From assembly GCA_021797055.1 (NCBI GenBank), contig JAKAAI010000008.1:1-40693 (forward strand): a DNA stretch of 40,693 nt, written 5' to 3'. This stretch comes from Thermoplasmata archaeon (GTDB taxonomy: Archaea; Thermoplasmatota; Thermoplasmata; Thermoplasmatales; Thermoplasmataceae). This document shows positions 16,995-25,385 of this stretch, in pieces; within the stretch, counting starts at the first letter, position 1; each line of letters starts with the position of its first letter. A program made the translations under genes and the position numbers. Under the pieces are notes generated by a model, which made no database searches, had not been told where the DNA came from, and saw only the letters and a program-made list of their open reading frames with translations.

Positions 16995-19478
16995 ATGGGT
17001 AAACTTGCAGCCCTGCTTGCTGGAACTTTTGCCGTCCTAATACTGTCGTATTATCTGCTTTCCCCTGCTTACAGTCCACTCATAGACTGGATTGGACCAT
17101 TCATTGGATATCGACTGGTTTTCATACTTGGACTGGTCTATCTGCTCTTAGGTAACCCGCTCGGTCGGATGACACTTCTTGTTTCCTGGATACTTATCGG
17201 TGTTGTGATCGGCCTCGCTGCGGGAAAAACAGGAAGAGCAATTGGTACGTCATTGCTTGTTTATTCGATCTCATGGACAATGCTTGGACTGGCTGCATTC
17301 TCACTCATACTTAGTCTGTCAAACCTATCACGGATAATAAATACATCCATCCTTGGGATTGTACCCTCTGGAACCAATTTGTATACCCTGATCACTGAAC
17401 CTGTAATCGACAAGATTTACACCTTCTTTCTGTCTAGTCTCACTTCCACTGGAGGCAGTACACCGTTTGTATCTTTGCCCGGCCCGCCTATTGGCGGCTC
17501 GATTGGTTCATTGCTGGGCATATTTGTGGTGAATGTCATTGAATCGCTTGTCATTCTTCTGGTTGTCAGTGGAGTTGCAGGTCATCTTGTCTCAAGAATT
17601 TTCAATTCAAAGAAGAAGAGTCAGCCTCCAGTTTCCAAGGACTCTAGAAAAAATAATGAGTGGACAAAGGCAGCCTCTATTGTTCTTGTCATAATACTGA
17701 TGATATCCGGAATAATTATATTCAGTTCTGGGAGTTCAACCCTCAATCCCAGTGCAGTTGTTACTGCTGGAAATCATCCCGAAAATGTTAATGTGAACCC
17801 GAATTCAGTTATTGGTGCCTTGAATTCGAATTATTCATCCCCGATTTTGTACTCGACCAGTTTTTTACCAAAGATTGATGCACCTTCTTATCTCTCTGCC
17901 GAGGTTAAAAGTGCTTATATGAATTATATTACCAAAGCAGTCGCATCATCCAACAGTTCGATCTCCTCACTTCAGGCCGATGTGTCCCTTGTTACGGGTG
18001 ACGGCGATATTTACAATGCGTATGGTTCGATGGAGGTAAACAACACCTCCAGCAACTTTCTGTTCTCATCCTCGCCTTTTAGAGACAGCATCTTCTCGGC
18101 GGTCATAGTTCAGGATAACCTCTCTTCATTTTCCCTTCCCATAGGAATATCTGGGTCAACAGGAAGCGTGATTACCTCCTCTGGATTACTGTCACTCATA
18201 CCTAATTTCCTCTTCATAACTGCTTTTCCCGGTAATCTTGCGTCGAGCTCTGCCGATGCTAAATCAGCCTCTTCCGTTGTGGCAAATGCACTCAACACGG
18301 GATCGCTTACCGATATTTTCTCATACAACACATCGTCCAACATTAGCGGCCTCAACTACAACAATCAGAGCATAACATTATACATATTTTCATCCAATCC
18401 GTCGTTTGGTCAGATCGCGGATTTGTTCGCAAACAGCCTGGTTTTGAAAACCAGCCAGAACTCTGCTGCCGCCTTATTCTCAAACTCACTGAAATCGGGC
18501 TATCTCACTCCGGGAATCTCATCATCAAGTCCTACAACTTCAATCCTTGCAGCTGGAATGATAAACGCAAATTCACTCGGGAGCATATTCAAGTCCACGG
18601 TTGGCCAGTCTGTAAATGTTTCCAGCGGAACTGTGGCTTTCTCATTTGGCCTTTCACTCTGGGTAAATGCCCTGCATTCCTCGGGTACCAACCATAATAT
18701 AACTGCTGCAAGGCTCTTCGGCTACAGTTCTGATCTGACTGAGCCCCGATCTTCGGATATATCTATAATCGGCATGGGATATGGAAATTCCAACTCCTCA
18801 TCCTTTGCGCTGTCCAATTTCAACCTCACACTCATTACCAATAACCGGACTTTGACGGGAGCTGCCGGTTTCAATACATCTTCGAAGGTATTCCTTATCC
18901 AATCCTCATCAAGCTTCAACCTTGAAAATTACTATATGCAATTCAACAGCACGTTTACTCCAGATCTACAGGTTAATTTCAGTTCGTCGAGGGTTGCTGG
19001 AGACACGTACAGGCTGATCGTTGGGCTGAGAAACAATGATAATGTTTCCATAGACAACATAGCAATAAACATTGATCAGTTTCTTTCGTATTACAATGGA
19101 TCTGCAACCTTCCAGGGATCTTCAGGGAAACGGAATCTCGCTTCTCTTGCACCGGGTCAGACTCACACTTTCATGATAAATATGACACTTTCTGGAGTAG
19201 GGACCTACACATTGCCTGAACTTATTATGAACTATACCTTCATGGGCAAACAGTTTTCAACTAACTATGGGTATTACGAGATCCACGTTGCACCGCCTTC
19301 GGTTGCATACGCTGCAACAACAGTTATTGCTTCATCGTTATCGTATGTTGGATTGGGTTTTCTTGGTAACTATATCGGACCTCTGAACATACTGGAAATT
19401 ATTGTGCTTTTACTGATTGCACTTGCCGGTTACATTGAGTACAGAAAATACAGGAAGAGAAAGACATCAGTCAATTGA
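16995..19478 (+). CDS. Large membrane-anchored surface protein, unknown
   Basis: An 827-residue protein that I do not recognise by family. The first 260 residues hold about six membrane spans with a Lys-rich inside loop near 205-225 (RIFNSKKKSQPP). Residues of about 265-785 are outside, very rich in Ser, Asn and Thr with many N-x-S/T sequons. A final membrane span (ILEIIVLLLIALAGYIEY) is followed by a basic tail. Before the last span, a 90-residue segment with DNVSIDNIAINID and LASLAPGQTHTFMINM looks like a CARDB or BatD-like Ig fold, which is the only clear domain. It opens the MoxR/DUF58 module. The AT-rich TATA-like element around 16966-16978 lies about 23 bases before the ATG. Confidence 0.55.
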   Translation: MGKLAALLAGTFAVLILSYYLLSPAYSPLIDWIGPFIGYRLVFILGLVYLLLGNPLGRMTLLVSWILIGVVIGLAAGKTGRAIGTSLLVYSISWTMLGLAAFSLILSLSNLSRIINTSILGIVPSGTNLYTLITEPVIDKIYTFFLSSLTSTGGSTPFVSLPGPPIGGSIGSLLGIFVVNVIESLVILLVVSGVAGHLVSRIFNSKKKSQPPVSKDSRKNNEWTKAASIVLVIILMISGIIIFSSGSSTLNPSAVVTAGNHPENVNVNPNSVIGALNSNYSSPILYSTSFLPKIDAPSYLSAEVKSAYMNYITKAVASSNSSISSLQADVSLVTGDGDIYNAYGSMEVNNTSSNFLFSSSPFRDSIFSAVIVQDNLSSFSLPIGISGSTGSVITSSGLLSLIPNFLFITAFPGNLASSSADAKSASSVVANALNTGSLTDIFSYNTSSNISGLNYNNQSITLYIFSSNPSFGQIADLFANSLVLKTSQNSAAALFSNSLKSGYLTPGISSSSPTTSILAAGMINANSLGSIFKSTVGQSVNVSSGTVAFSFGLSLWVNALHSSGTNHNITAARLFGYSSDLTEPRSSDISIIGMGYGNSNSSSFALSNFNLTLITNNRTLTGAAGFNTSSKVFLIQSSSSFNLENYYMQFNSTFTPDLQVNFSSSRVAGDTYRLIVGLRNNDNVSIDNIAINIDQFLSYYNGSATFQGSSGKRNLASLAPGQTHTFMINMTLSGVGTYTLPELIMNYTFMGKQFSTNYGYYEIHVAPPSVAYAATTVIASSLSYVGLGFLGNYIGPLNILEIIVLLLIALAGYIEYRKYRKRKTSVN

Positions 19479-19515
19479 TTTATCTCCAATATTGGTGCAA
19501 TTTTCATTGCGAAAG

Positions 19516-19523
19516 GTTATAAT
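19516..19523 (+). promoter_or_regulatory. TATA-like box of the Gly/Ser-rich DUF4129-like gene
   Basis: GTTATAAT starts 26 bases before the ATG at 19542, consistent with a second leaderless transcript in the module. Confidence 0.45.
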
Positions 19524-19541
19524 CTCTGTGTAGATCAATAA

Positions 19542-20759
19542 ATGTTGGCTTCGAAAACAATTCTGCTCTCGCTACTGGCAGTGATAATAGTGACGTGGCT
19601 GCTAGCTGCTTCGATCACTCAGATACAACCACTTTCAAGTAGTCCGGGGTCCAGTGGAACTTCTTCTGGAGGTGGTTCCAGTGGTTCAAGCGGCGGAACC
19701 GGATCGGGAACCGGTTTAACTGGTCTAGGTGGTTCATCTGGATTAAGTCTTCCGCATTTCAATTTTTCATTGCCAAAGTTCAATCTTAATTTTCCAAACA
19801 TGAGCAGGTTTATTCCCAGATTGAACTTTACGCTTCCAAATCTTGGAAACATGTTTGGTTCGGGCGGAACTGGGTCTTCTGGCACAGGAGGACATTCAGG
19901 TTCTGGTGGATCAGGAGGATCTGGCGGTTCAGGAGGGTCCGGTGGATCAGGCGGCTCCAGTTCAGGCGGAAGCTCTGGATCCGGTGGTACTTCGCAGTCT
20001 AGTTCTCCCCACCCTGTTTTTCCTCCAATAAATCAGCTTCTGCTGATAATCATAATATCTGTGGTAGCCGTTGCTGCCGTGGTTCTTACAATTTCGAAAA
20101 TGTCCTTATCCAGAAAGAAGAGCACCGGTGAAGAAACCGAAACTGATTCTGAATTGCTTCTTTCCACAGTTAATCCAGACGAGGGTAAGAATTACAGCAG
20201 TTTTCAAATAGGCGTAGGCGCCGGCGAAACCATCGCCCCCTTTGAGGGATGGTCCAGTGGTTATGACATGATAAAACCCGCAATAAAAGGTGATCTCCCG
20301 CTATTATGGTCGTACGGATCAGACCTGGGAATAATTTATGATCCTGATGCATCAATGGTGGCAAGCTGTGATCTTGAATCCAATATCCCTGGAAGTGCAA
20401 CCATTACTCCTTCAAAGTCCTGTAACATGATCAAGGCAAGCAAGGGAAGAAATGTTGAGACCAAGTTTATCAGAGGAGTTCTGTATGATTCAGACGTCGT
20501 AGACCTGATGCATCTAAATATACTAAAAGAAGCGGATTTCCATCAGGATAGTCTGACCATAAGGGAAATAGTGGAGAAAATGACTGAGAATAGACGTTTC
20601 AAGGACAGGTCAGAGATACCGCTGCTGGTGGAGATTTTCGAAAGGTCGTTTTATGGAAAAATGCAGATAGGACGCGACCTGTATGAACAGTTTCTTTACG
20701 GTCTTTTCCACTCTGTTGATCAGCCTAAAGTAATCATATGCAAGGGAGAGGGTGATTAG
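19542..20759 (+). CDS. Membrane protein with Gly/Ser tether and DUF4129-like cytoplasmic domain
   Basis: A 405-residue protein. An N-terminal span lies at about 5-25, followed by an outside segment with Gly/Ser-rich low complexity at 34-70 and 107-155. Between these is a short repeated hydrophobic motif (FNFSLPKF, LNFTLPNL, near 72-102). A second span at 163-185 leads to a cytoplasmic domain of about 215 residues. That domain ends in LTIREIVEKM and LLVEIFERSFYGKM, matching the C-terminal pattern of DUF4129, a domain often fused to transglutaminases and found beside MoxR and DUF58 genes. The neighbouring genes here include both. The Gly/Ser tether is unusual and looks like a flexible periplasm-like spacer. 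Confidence 0.6.
   Translation: MLASKTILLSLLAVIIVTWLLAASITQIQPLSSSPGSSGTSSGGGSSGSSGGTGSGTGLTGLGGSSGLSLPHFNFSLPKFNLNFPNMSRFIPRLNFTLPNLGNMFGSGGTGSSGTGGHSGSGGSGGSGGSGGSGGSGGSSSGGSSGSGGTSQSSSPHPVFPPINQLLLIIIISVVAVAAVVLTISKMSLSRKKSTGEETETDSELLLSTVNPDEGKNYSSFQIGVGAGETIAPFEGWSSGYDMIKPAIKGDLPLLWSYGSDLGIIYDPDASMVASCDLESNIPGSATITPSKSCNMIKASKGRNVETKFIRGVLYDSDVVDLMHLNILKEADFHQDSLTIREIVEKMTENRRFKDRSEIPLLVEIFERSFYGKMQIGRDLYEQFLYGLFHSVDQPKVIICKGEGD
19899..19962 (+). repeat. Nine-base tandem repeat coding for (Gly-Ser-Gly)n
   Basis: Within the tether of the 405-residue protein, the DNA repeats a 9-base unit of the type GGxTCxGGx about seven times, encoding GSGGSGGSGG. The units differ mostly at third positions, so this is an old, selected repeat rather than a recent expansion. 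Confidence 0.6.
20751..20757 (+). promoter_or_regulatory. Shine-Dalgarno site for the TTG start at 20762
   Basis: GGTGATT overlaps the end of the upstream coding region and lies four bases before TTG 20762, supporting translational coupling and the TTG start. Confidence 0.5.
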
Positions 20760-20761
20760 AT

Positions 20762-21883
20762 TTGAGGCCTACCGGGAAGAATATTGCTGCTTTTTCCATA
20801 AAATATGCAGCAGCACTTCTCTTCATCTTCATTGTTTCCGGTTTTACCACGACGGACCCATCTCTCTCATTTTTAATAGAGCTAATCAGAATTTCCCTCT
20901 ATCCAGTCATTGTTTCCGCCATGGCTCGTGCCATCGGACTGTTCGGGTACAGGAAGGCTGAAAAATCTTTTAAGTACGCTGTTGCGAATGGAATCTATCT
21001 TTACCTGTTTACCGGTATTTTTATATACAATTTCTTCTCCATCTATCATCCGGTTTCTTATCTTTATGAATTCTTCGGAATATTCCTGTTTTTTTATAGC
21101 GTAAATCTCAGTATCTTTGCCGGATACATGAAATCTAAGAATATTTCCCCCGTGGGAGGCAGATCAATAGGGATTCTTGCTTACAGTGCATTCTTTGGGG
21201 CACTGGGACTCATGACAGCCAGCCTTCCTTTTTCTTATCTGCCTGTATTTCAATATCCCTTTGAATTTACAGCGGTGGCACTGCTGCCGTTCACGGCTGC
21301 TCCTTTCCTCCTTGCGTCTGAAAAACCGGAAACGGCATCTGCCGGAAAATACATGTACGATTCGATGGGAAGGTGGGCAACCATGGGATTCATGCTGGGA
21401 GTCATGATCTCAATTCTGTACATACCCAAGGCTTCCATCCTTAACGGATACATTTTCATCTTCTTCCTCCTAGTAATAGTACTTGTGTTCCTCTACATTA
21501 TGATAAAAGTGTATTCCAGCAGTTCAAAGAGGATGGACTCTATAACAGCAAATATCTTCGGGAAATTCAAGCATAATGTCAATATTTTTGGCGATCAGAG
21601 ATTCCAGGATATCGTAGGCAGTGTCGATCAGTTCATACGCGACGGTAAGAAAGATTCTCTGCTGATTCAGTTGACCATACTCCTCAACAGCATGGAGATG
21701 GATTACCTGAAGATCAATCATATTCTGGCCCCCATATTAAGTTACGAGGTGCCATTCGGAATCAGATATAGTATTCTCAACACGAAAGAAGAGATTGAAT
21801 TTGAGATCACTAAACGAAAGAACATAGTGGAGCAGACCGTCAGGAACATATCGGTCAACAGTTCGGGTGTAGCTTATGGATGA
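20762..21883 (+). CDS. Polytopic membrane protein with cytoplasmic helical tail, unknown
   Basis: A 373-residue protein with about eight membrane spans over residues 10-255, then a charged cytoplasmic tail of about 115 residues with helical character (DSITANIFGKFKHNV, FQDIVGSVDQFIRDG, FEITKRKNIVEQTV). I do not recognise a family. It is flanked by the DUF4129-like gene, two bases upstream, and by the MoxR gene, whose start overlaps its last eight bases. This makes it a candidate membrane partner of the MoxR ATPase, perhaps binding it through the tail. TTG 20762 is used because a Shine-Dalgarno sequence precedes it. Confidence 0.55.
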   Translation: MRPTGKNIAAFSIKYAAALLFIFIVSGFTTTDPSLSFLIELIRISLYPVIVSAMARAIGLFGYRKAEKSFKYAVANGIYLYLFTGIFIYNFFSIYHPVSYLYEFFGIFLFFYSVNLSIFAGYMKSKNISPVGGRSIGILAYSAFFGALGLMTASLPFSYLPVFQYPFEFTAVALLPFTAAPFLLASEKPETASAGKYMYDSMGRWATMGFMLGVMISILYIPKASILNGYIFIFFLLVIVLVFLYIMIKVYSSSSKRMDSITANIFGKFKHNVNIFGDQRFQDIVGSVDQFIRDGKKDSLLIQLTILLNSMEMDYLKINHILAPILSYEVPFGIRYSILNTKEEIEFEITKRKNIVEQTVRNISVNSSGVAYG

Positions 21884-22862
21884 GGCAAAAACTTCAGAAA
21901 ACGATCCTAATAAAACAAAGAATATAGAAAGCAATAACGAAAGTGTGCCGGAAATACTCAATGAACTCGCCAGATACTTCGTCGGTGACAGGAAGGTTCT
22001 TGAAAAGATAGTTGCTGCAATACTGGCATCTGGCCATGTCTTACTGCAGGATGATCCGGGCACCGGTAAAACTTTTCTTGCAAAACTCCTTGCACAGGTT
22101 CTGGGAATAAGCTACCATCGGATTCAGTTCACACCTGATCTCCTTCCCAGCGACATTATTGGAACAAAGGTCTGGAGACAGTCAAAATCTGAGTTTGAGG
22201 TGATCAGAGGACCTATTTTTGCCAATTTAATCCTGGCAGATGAGATTAACAGAGCTCCTCCGAAGACACAGGCAGCTCTACTGGAAGCAATGGAAGAAAG
22301 ACAGGTGACAATAGAGGGTGAAACAATAAAGCTACCTCTCCCATTCATAGTTATCGCCACACAGAACCCCATTGAATTTGAAGGGACATATCCTTTGCCA
22401 GAGGCTCAGATGGACAGATTCATGGTTGAGCTTTCGCTCGGTCATCCGCAAAGCGAGAAAGAGGTATTGAAGAGAAGGCTCTCCTGGCAGAAGGACGACC
22501 CAAGCAGGGAAGCAAGCACAGTTACGAACAACTCCAAAATTCTTGAGATGCAGCAATCCCTCGAGACTGAGGTAAAGGTCAGTGATGAACTCCTTGACTA
22601 TATCTCTGCATTCGCAGAATGCAGAAAGGACAGCAGAGTACTGTCAGGACCCAGTACACGGGGCCTGATCTCTCTTCTGAGGATGAGCAGGGCTTTTGCC
22701 TACGTGCAGGGAAGAAACTATGTCATACCTGACGACGTCAAAGCTGTTTATTCCATCTCGCTTTCACACAGGCTTATACTCAAGCCTGAGTTTGAGATGG
22801 AAAATATTAACCCTTCCACGATTATAGACGACGTTGCCAAAAAGATAATGGTTCCGAAGTAA
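21876..22862 (+). CDS. MoxR-family AAA+ ATPase
   Basis: A 328-residue MoxR AAA+ ATPase, a chaperone class that remodels or matures partner complexes, usually together with von Willebrand A or DUF58 proteins. Walker A, DPGTGKTF, is at 60-67; Walker B, LILADEIN, at 118-125; sensor 1, ATQNPIEFEGTYPLPEAQMDRF, runs from 161, with the arginine-finger region at R181. The AAA lid at about 255-310 contains GPSTRGLISLLR and YVIPDDV. The start overlaps the previous gene by eight bases and the DUF58 gene follows after 15 bases, so the trio is clearly one operon. Function here is inferred as assembly or activation of the surface module. Confidence 0.9.
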   Translation: MDEAKTSENDPNKTKNIESNNESVPEILNELARYFVGDRKVLEKIVAAILASGHVLLQDDPGTGKTFLAKLLAQVLGISYHRIQFTPDLLPSDIIGTKVWRQSKSEFEVIRGPIFANLILADEINRAPPKTQAALLEAMEERQVTIEGETIKLPLPFIVIATQNPIEFEGTYPLPEAQMDRFMVELSLGHPQSEKEVLKRRLSWQKDDPSREASTVTNNSKILEMQQSLETEVKVSDELLDYISAFAECRKDSRVLSGPSTRGLISLLRMSRAFAYVQGRNYVIPDDVKAVYSISLSHRLILKPEFEMENINPSTIIDDVAKKIMVPK

Positions 22863-22877
22863 ATGAAAGTGTGAAAA

Positions 22878-24188
22878 ATGGTAAATCAGTGGACAAAGAG
22901 CCTCATGGCAATACTCGTTGCCGGATCAATTGTTGCCATAGGAGCGGCTGTGTCTACCACACCATCCCTTGTTGCAGGCATCCTAACAATTGCTGTATTC
23001 CTCATCATTCTTTATGAGATGGAGACGAGCCCCGAAATTAAATTTGAAATGAGTTACCCGGACAAGGCTTATGTGGGTGATATTATCAACATAACTGCCA
23101 GCGTAAGCATAAAAAGGGGAATAGGCCTCTTTGATATTTCGCTACCGATGGTTGATTCTTTTGATCTTGTGGAAGGGAATAACGTCCATATTGTCTATAA
23201 GGGTCTCAGGTACCTTGAGGTGAAATTTAACTACAAGGTAAGGGCTATGAGAAGAGGAATCTTCCAGGTGGGTATCATTTCGTTCAACTATTTTCCCTCC
23301 ATGGGGATTATCAACGGAATCTCTGATTCTGCTGATCTGAAGAAAGAAATAGAAATTACCCCTAAGATACTGACACAGGAGAAATTGCGAAGAAAATACA
23401 GGACCAGAGTGAGATTTCCCCGATCACATGTTTCCAACACTGGCCCGGTGTCCACGGATTTTGAGACAATCAGACAATATACGGTGGGCGATCCATACAG
23501 AACCATCAACTGGAAAGCCAGCGCTAGATCCGCAGAAAAGGGAAACCTTCTTGTCAATCAGTATGAACGGGAAGGCACAAAAAGCGTTATATTCCTGATA
23601 GACAGAAATTCCAGCATTCTTCGTGGCACCGATGAGGAAAATCAGCTAGAATACGCCATACAGTTTGCACTCTCTTCAACTCGAATGTTTCTTGCTTCGG
23701 GATTCAGCGTCGGGATGTGGCCTCTTCAATCAAAAGTGCAAGAACGAGGTGACTACGTATTACCTGCATCTGGAATGGAAAACATGAGGAGGATAACCAA
23801 TATGCTTCTCAGAATGGAAAAGACAGTTACAAGAAATGAACCGATCAACCTTGGAAAGATATTCTATCATTCCCTGCTTGAAACATCATCGACCGTGATT
23901 CTCCTGACATCACTCCAGGCTCTGAATATGCCTGAGATTACTGAAGTATGCAGAAAAATCGCATCGTACAGGGGACGGACCATTCTTGTGGATATCGTTT
24001 ATTATGGCATCCTGATGAAGTACTCCTCATTCAGTTCTCTCGGCAATATTTTCAGCAGAAGTGTCCAGGCGTCAAATTGGAAGAAAATGGCTAAAAATAT
24101 TCCGGGCAGGACAATGGTTGTGCACTGGGATCCAGCGAGCCAGAAAATGGGGCAGGCTGCAGGAATTATCATGGGGGTGTTAAGGTAA
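22878..24188 (+). CDS. DUF58 protein (MoxR partner, vWA-like fold)
   Basis: A 436-residue protein with two N-terminal membrane spans in residues 8-45, a beta-rich middle and the DUF58 signature YTVGDPYRTINWKASARS near residue 200. After it, SVIFLIDRNSSI carries a DxNxS metal-site-like sequence, resembling the MIDAS of von Willebrand A domains, with a further vWA-like region up to about 400. DUF58 proteins commonly act with MoxR ATPases in peptide or envelope maturation; the exact partner here is unknown. It lies 15 bases after MoxR, and the next gene begins at the base immediately after its stop. Confidence 0.85.
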   Translation: MVNQWTKSLMAILVAGSIVAIGAAVSTTPSLVAGILTIAVFLIILYEMETSPEIKFEMSYPDKAYVGDIINITASVSIKRGIGLFDISLPMVDSFDLVEGNNVHIVYKGLRYLEVKFNYKVRAMRRGIFQVGIISFNYFPSMGIINGISDSADLKKEIEITPKILTQEKLRRKYRTRVRFPRSHVSNTGPVSTDFETIRQYTVGDPYRTINWKASARSAEKGNLLVNQYEREGTKSVIFLIDRNSSILRGTDEENQLEYAIQFALSSTRMFLASGFSVGMWPLQSKVQERGDYVLPASGMENMRRITNMLLRMEKTVTRNEPINLGKIFYHSLLETSSTVILLTSLQALNMPEITEVCRKIASYRGRTILVDIVYYGILMKYSSFSSLGNIFSRSVQASNWKKMAKNIPGRTMVVHWDPASQKMGQAAGIIMGVLR

Positions 24189-24788
24189 ATGAACAGATAT
24201 TCGCTTTTCATTGCAAGCTTCCTCTTAATGGCTTCCCCGGGATTCTATTTGCTGGCATACACTACTGGCACCATATCTCAGGCGATATCACTTCTAATCA
24301 TTCTCATTGCGCTTCTGATATCCCTTAATGCACTGATTAACGGAAAACATTCAAAAATGAGATTTCTGGTGCTCATTCTTTCCATCATTCCTCTTGTGCT
24401 TTCGAGAGGATACCTAACAACTTACCTTCCGACGCCAATAATAATTCAGAGCAGTAATTTAACAGATTACGTGATCACAATTGTTGCCTCACTGCTCGGG
24501 TTCCTTTTTGCAGGCCTTACAGAAGCGTTCACACAGTTCAAAAAAGTGCTCGAGGAAAAGGAATACGAGGAGTATGAGATCAGTTCCAGTCTTGGAAGCT
24601 TTGGGAGTACAGTCTTTGGAATCGGAATACTCTCATTTGTTTCTGGTGGTCTCTTGTATATCTTGATCAGGATACTGCCTCCATTGAATATTGGAATTTT
24701 CCCTGCCATTGTCATCTTCCTTGCAGTTTATATAGTGGTGTTCCGGTTTATATTCGCTAAAAGGAAACTTAAAAGCAGTACCCGGTAG
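24189..24788 (+). CDS. Six-span membrane protein of unknown function, last gene of the MoxR/DUF58 module
   Basis: A 199-residue hydrophobic protein. About six membrane spans surround a charged loop near 115-130 that is rich in Lys and Glu (QFKKVLEEKEYEEYE). No family is recognised. Its start is directly adjacent to the DUF58 stop, so it is almost certainly co-transcribed and translationally coupled. The role is inferred from context only. Confidence 0.55.
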   Translation: MNRYSLFIASFLLMASPGFYLLAYTTGTISQAISLLIILIALLISLNALINGKHSKMRFLVLILSIIPLVLSRGYLTTYLPTPIIIQSSNLTDYVITIVASLLGFLFAGLTEAFTQFKKVLEEKEYEEYEISSSLGSFGSTVFGIGILSFVSGGLLYILIRILPPLNIGIFPAIVIFLAVYIVVFRFIFAKRKLKSSTR

Positions 24789-24838
24789 GATTATGGCCTG
24801 CTTTCCTTCGTCTCATTTACCCGATGTACGAATACATA

Positions 24839-24844
24839 TTTATA
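24839..24844 (+). promoter_or_regulatory. TATA-like box of the 59-residue gene
   Basis: TTTATA begins 26 bases before ATG 24865, which matches leaderless archaeal transcription and supports that the small ORF is a gene. Confidence 0.5.
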
Positions 24845-24864
24845 CCATCCCTCGTTAATCATAT

Positions 24865-25044
24865 ATGACAGAAGAAGAGTCTATCGTGGAGAGTTTCATA
24901 TCGGCAATAGAAGGCACCAAAAGCACTGCAGAGTTCGAGTTTTCTGAGCTCACCATTAAGTTGCCGGGCATGGCCGCCAACATCACGGTCAATGGTAAGG
25001 TCAGCATCACAGTAAGACCTGTACATGAAAGAACGACTCATTGA
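24865..25044 (+). CDS. Small protein of 59 residues, unknown
   Basis: ATG 24865 opens a frame of 59 residues, MTEEESIVESFISAIEG..., ending at TGA 25042-25044. It is acidic at the start, with alternating strands later (ITVNGKVSITVRPV). A good TATA-like box lies 26 bases upstream, and the next gene overlaps its 3' end by 20 bases. It has no membrane span, Cys or recognisable domain. The promoter and the coupled downstream gene are the evidence that it is real. Confidence 0.5.
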   Translation: MTEEESIVESFISAIEGTKSTAEFEFSELTIKLPGMAANITVNGKVSITVRPVHERTTH

Positions 25045-25384
25045 ATCTGCCGTATCTGGAACTTCCAGATATCTTTTATCAGGAAAAATAAGTGTTTCTC
25101 TGGATCGAAATCCATTGGTATCGGTAGAATTTAACACTGGGTCCGCTATTTTGACCCTTGAGAACAGACACAACATCCAGAAGCTTTACCATGCTATACC
25201 TAAGTCTGGGGACAGATTTTCTAACATAAAAGGTATCGCTAACATCCTAAAAAGAAAGAACTATCTGCTGCAGATCCGGGATGATAATGATCTTTTAATT
25301 GAACTCGGAAAAGGGGTGCATTCTATAACTGGAGACCTGAAGGTTAAAGTGCTGAAGATAAGCCGGTACCTCAAAAATGAGTGA
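25025..25384 (+). CDS. Small conserved-looking protein of 119 residues, unknown
   Basis: A 119-residue basic protein beginning MKERLIESAVSG, starting inside the 59-residue gene in another frame. It has alternating beta-like and helical stretches (VSLDRNPLVSVEFNTGSAILTL, then IKGIANILKRKNYLLQI) and contains no membrane span or metal motif. The overlap implies translational coupling with the gene before it. It ends one base before the convergent zinc-ribbon gene, and no function can be assigned. Confidence 0.55.
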   Translation: MKERLIESAVSGTSRYLLSGKISVSLDRNPLVSVEFNTGSAILTLENRHNIQKLYHAIPKSGDRFSNIKGIANILKRKNYLLQIRDDNDLLIELGKGVHSITGDLKVKVLKISRYLKNE

Positions 25385-25385
25385 A

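Noticed and set aside
19619..19885. Proline-rich antisense frame in the Gly/Ser-tether gene
   Set aside because: It is the complement of Gly/Ser codons and is explained by the low-complexity repeat.
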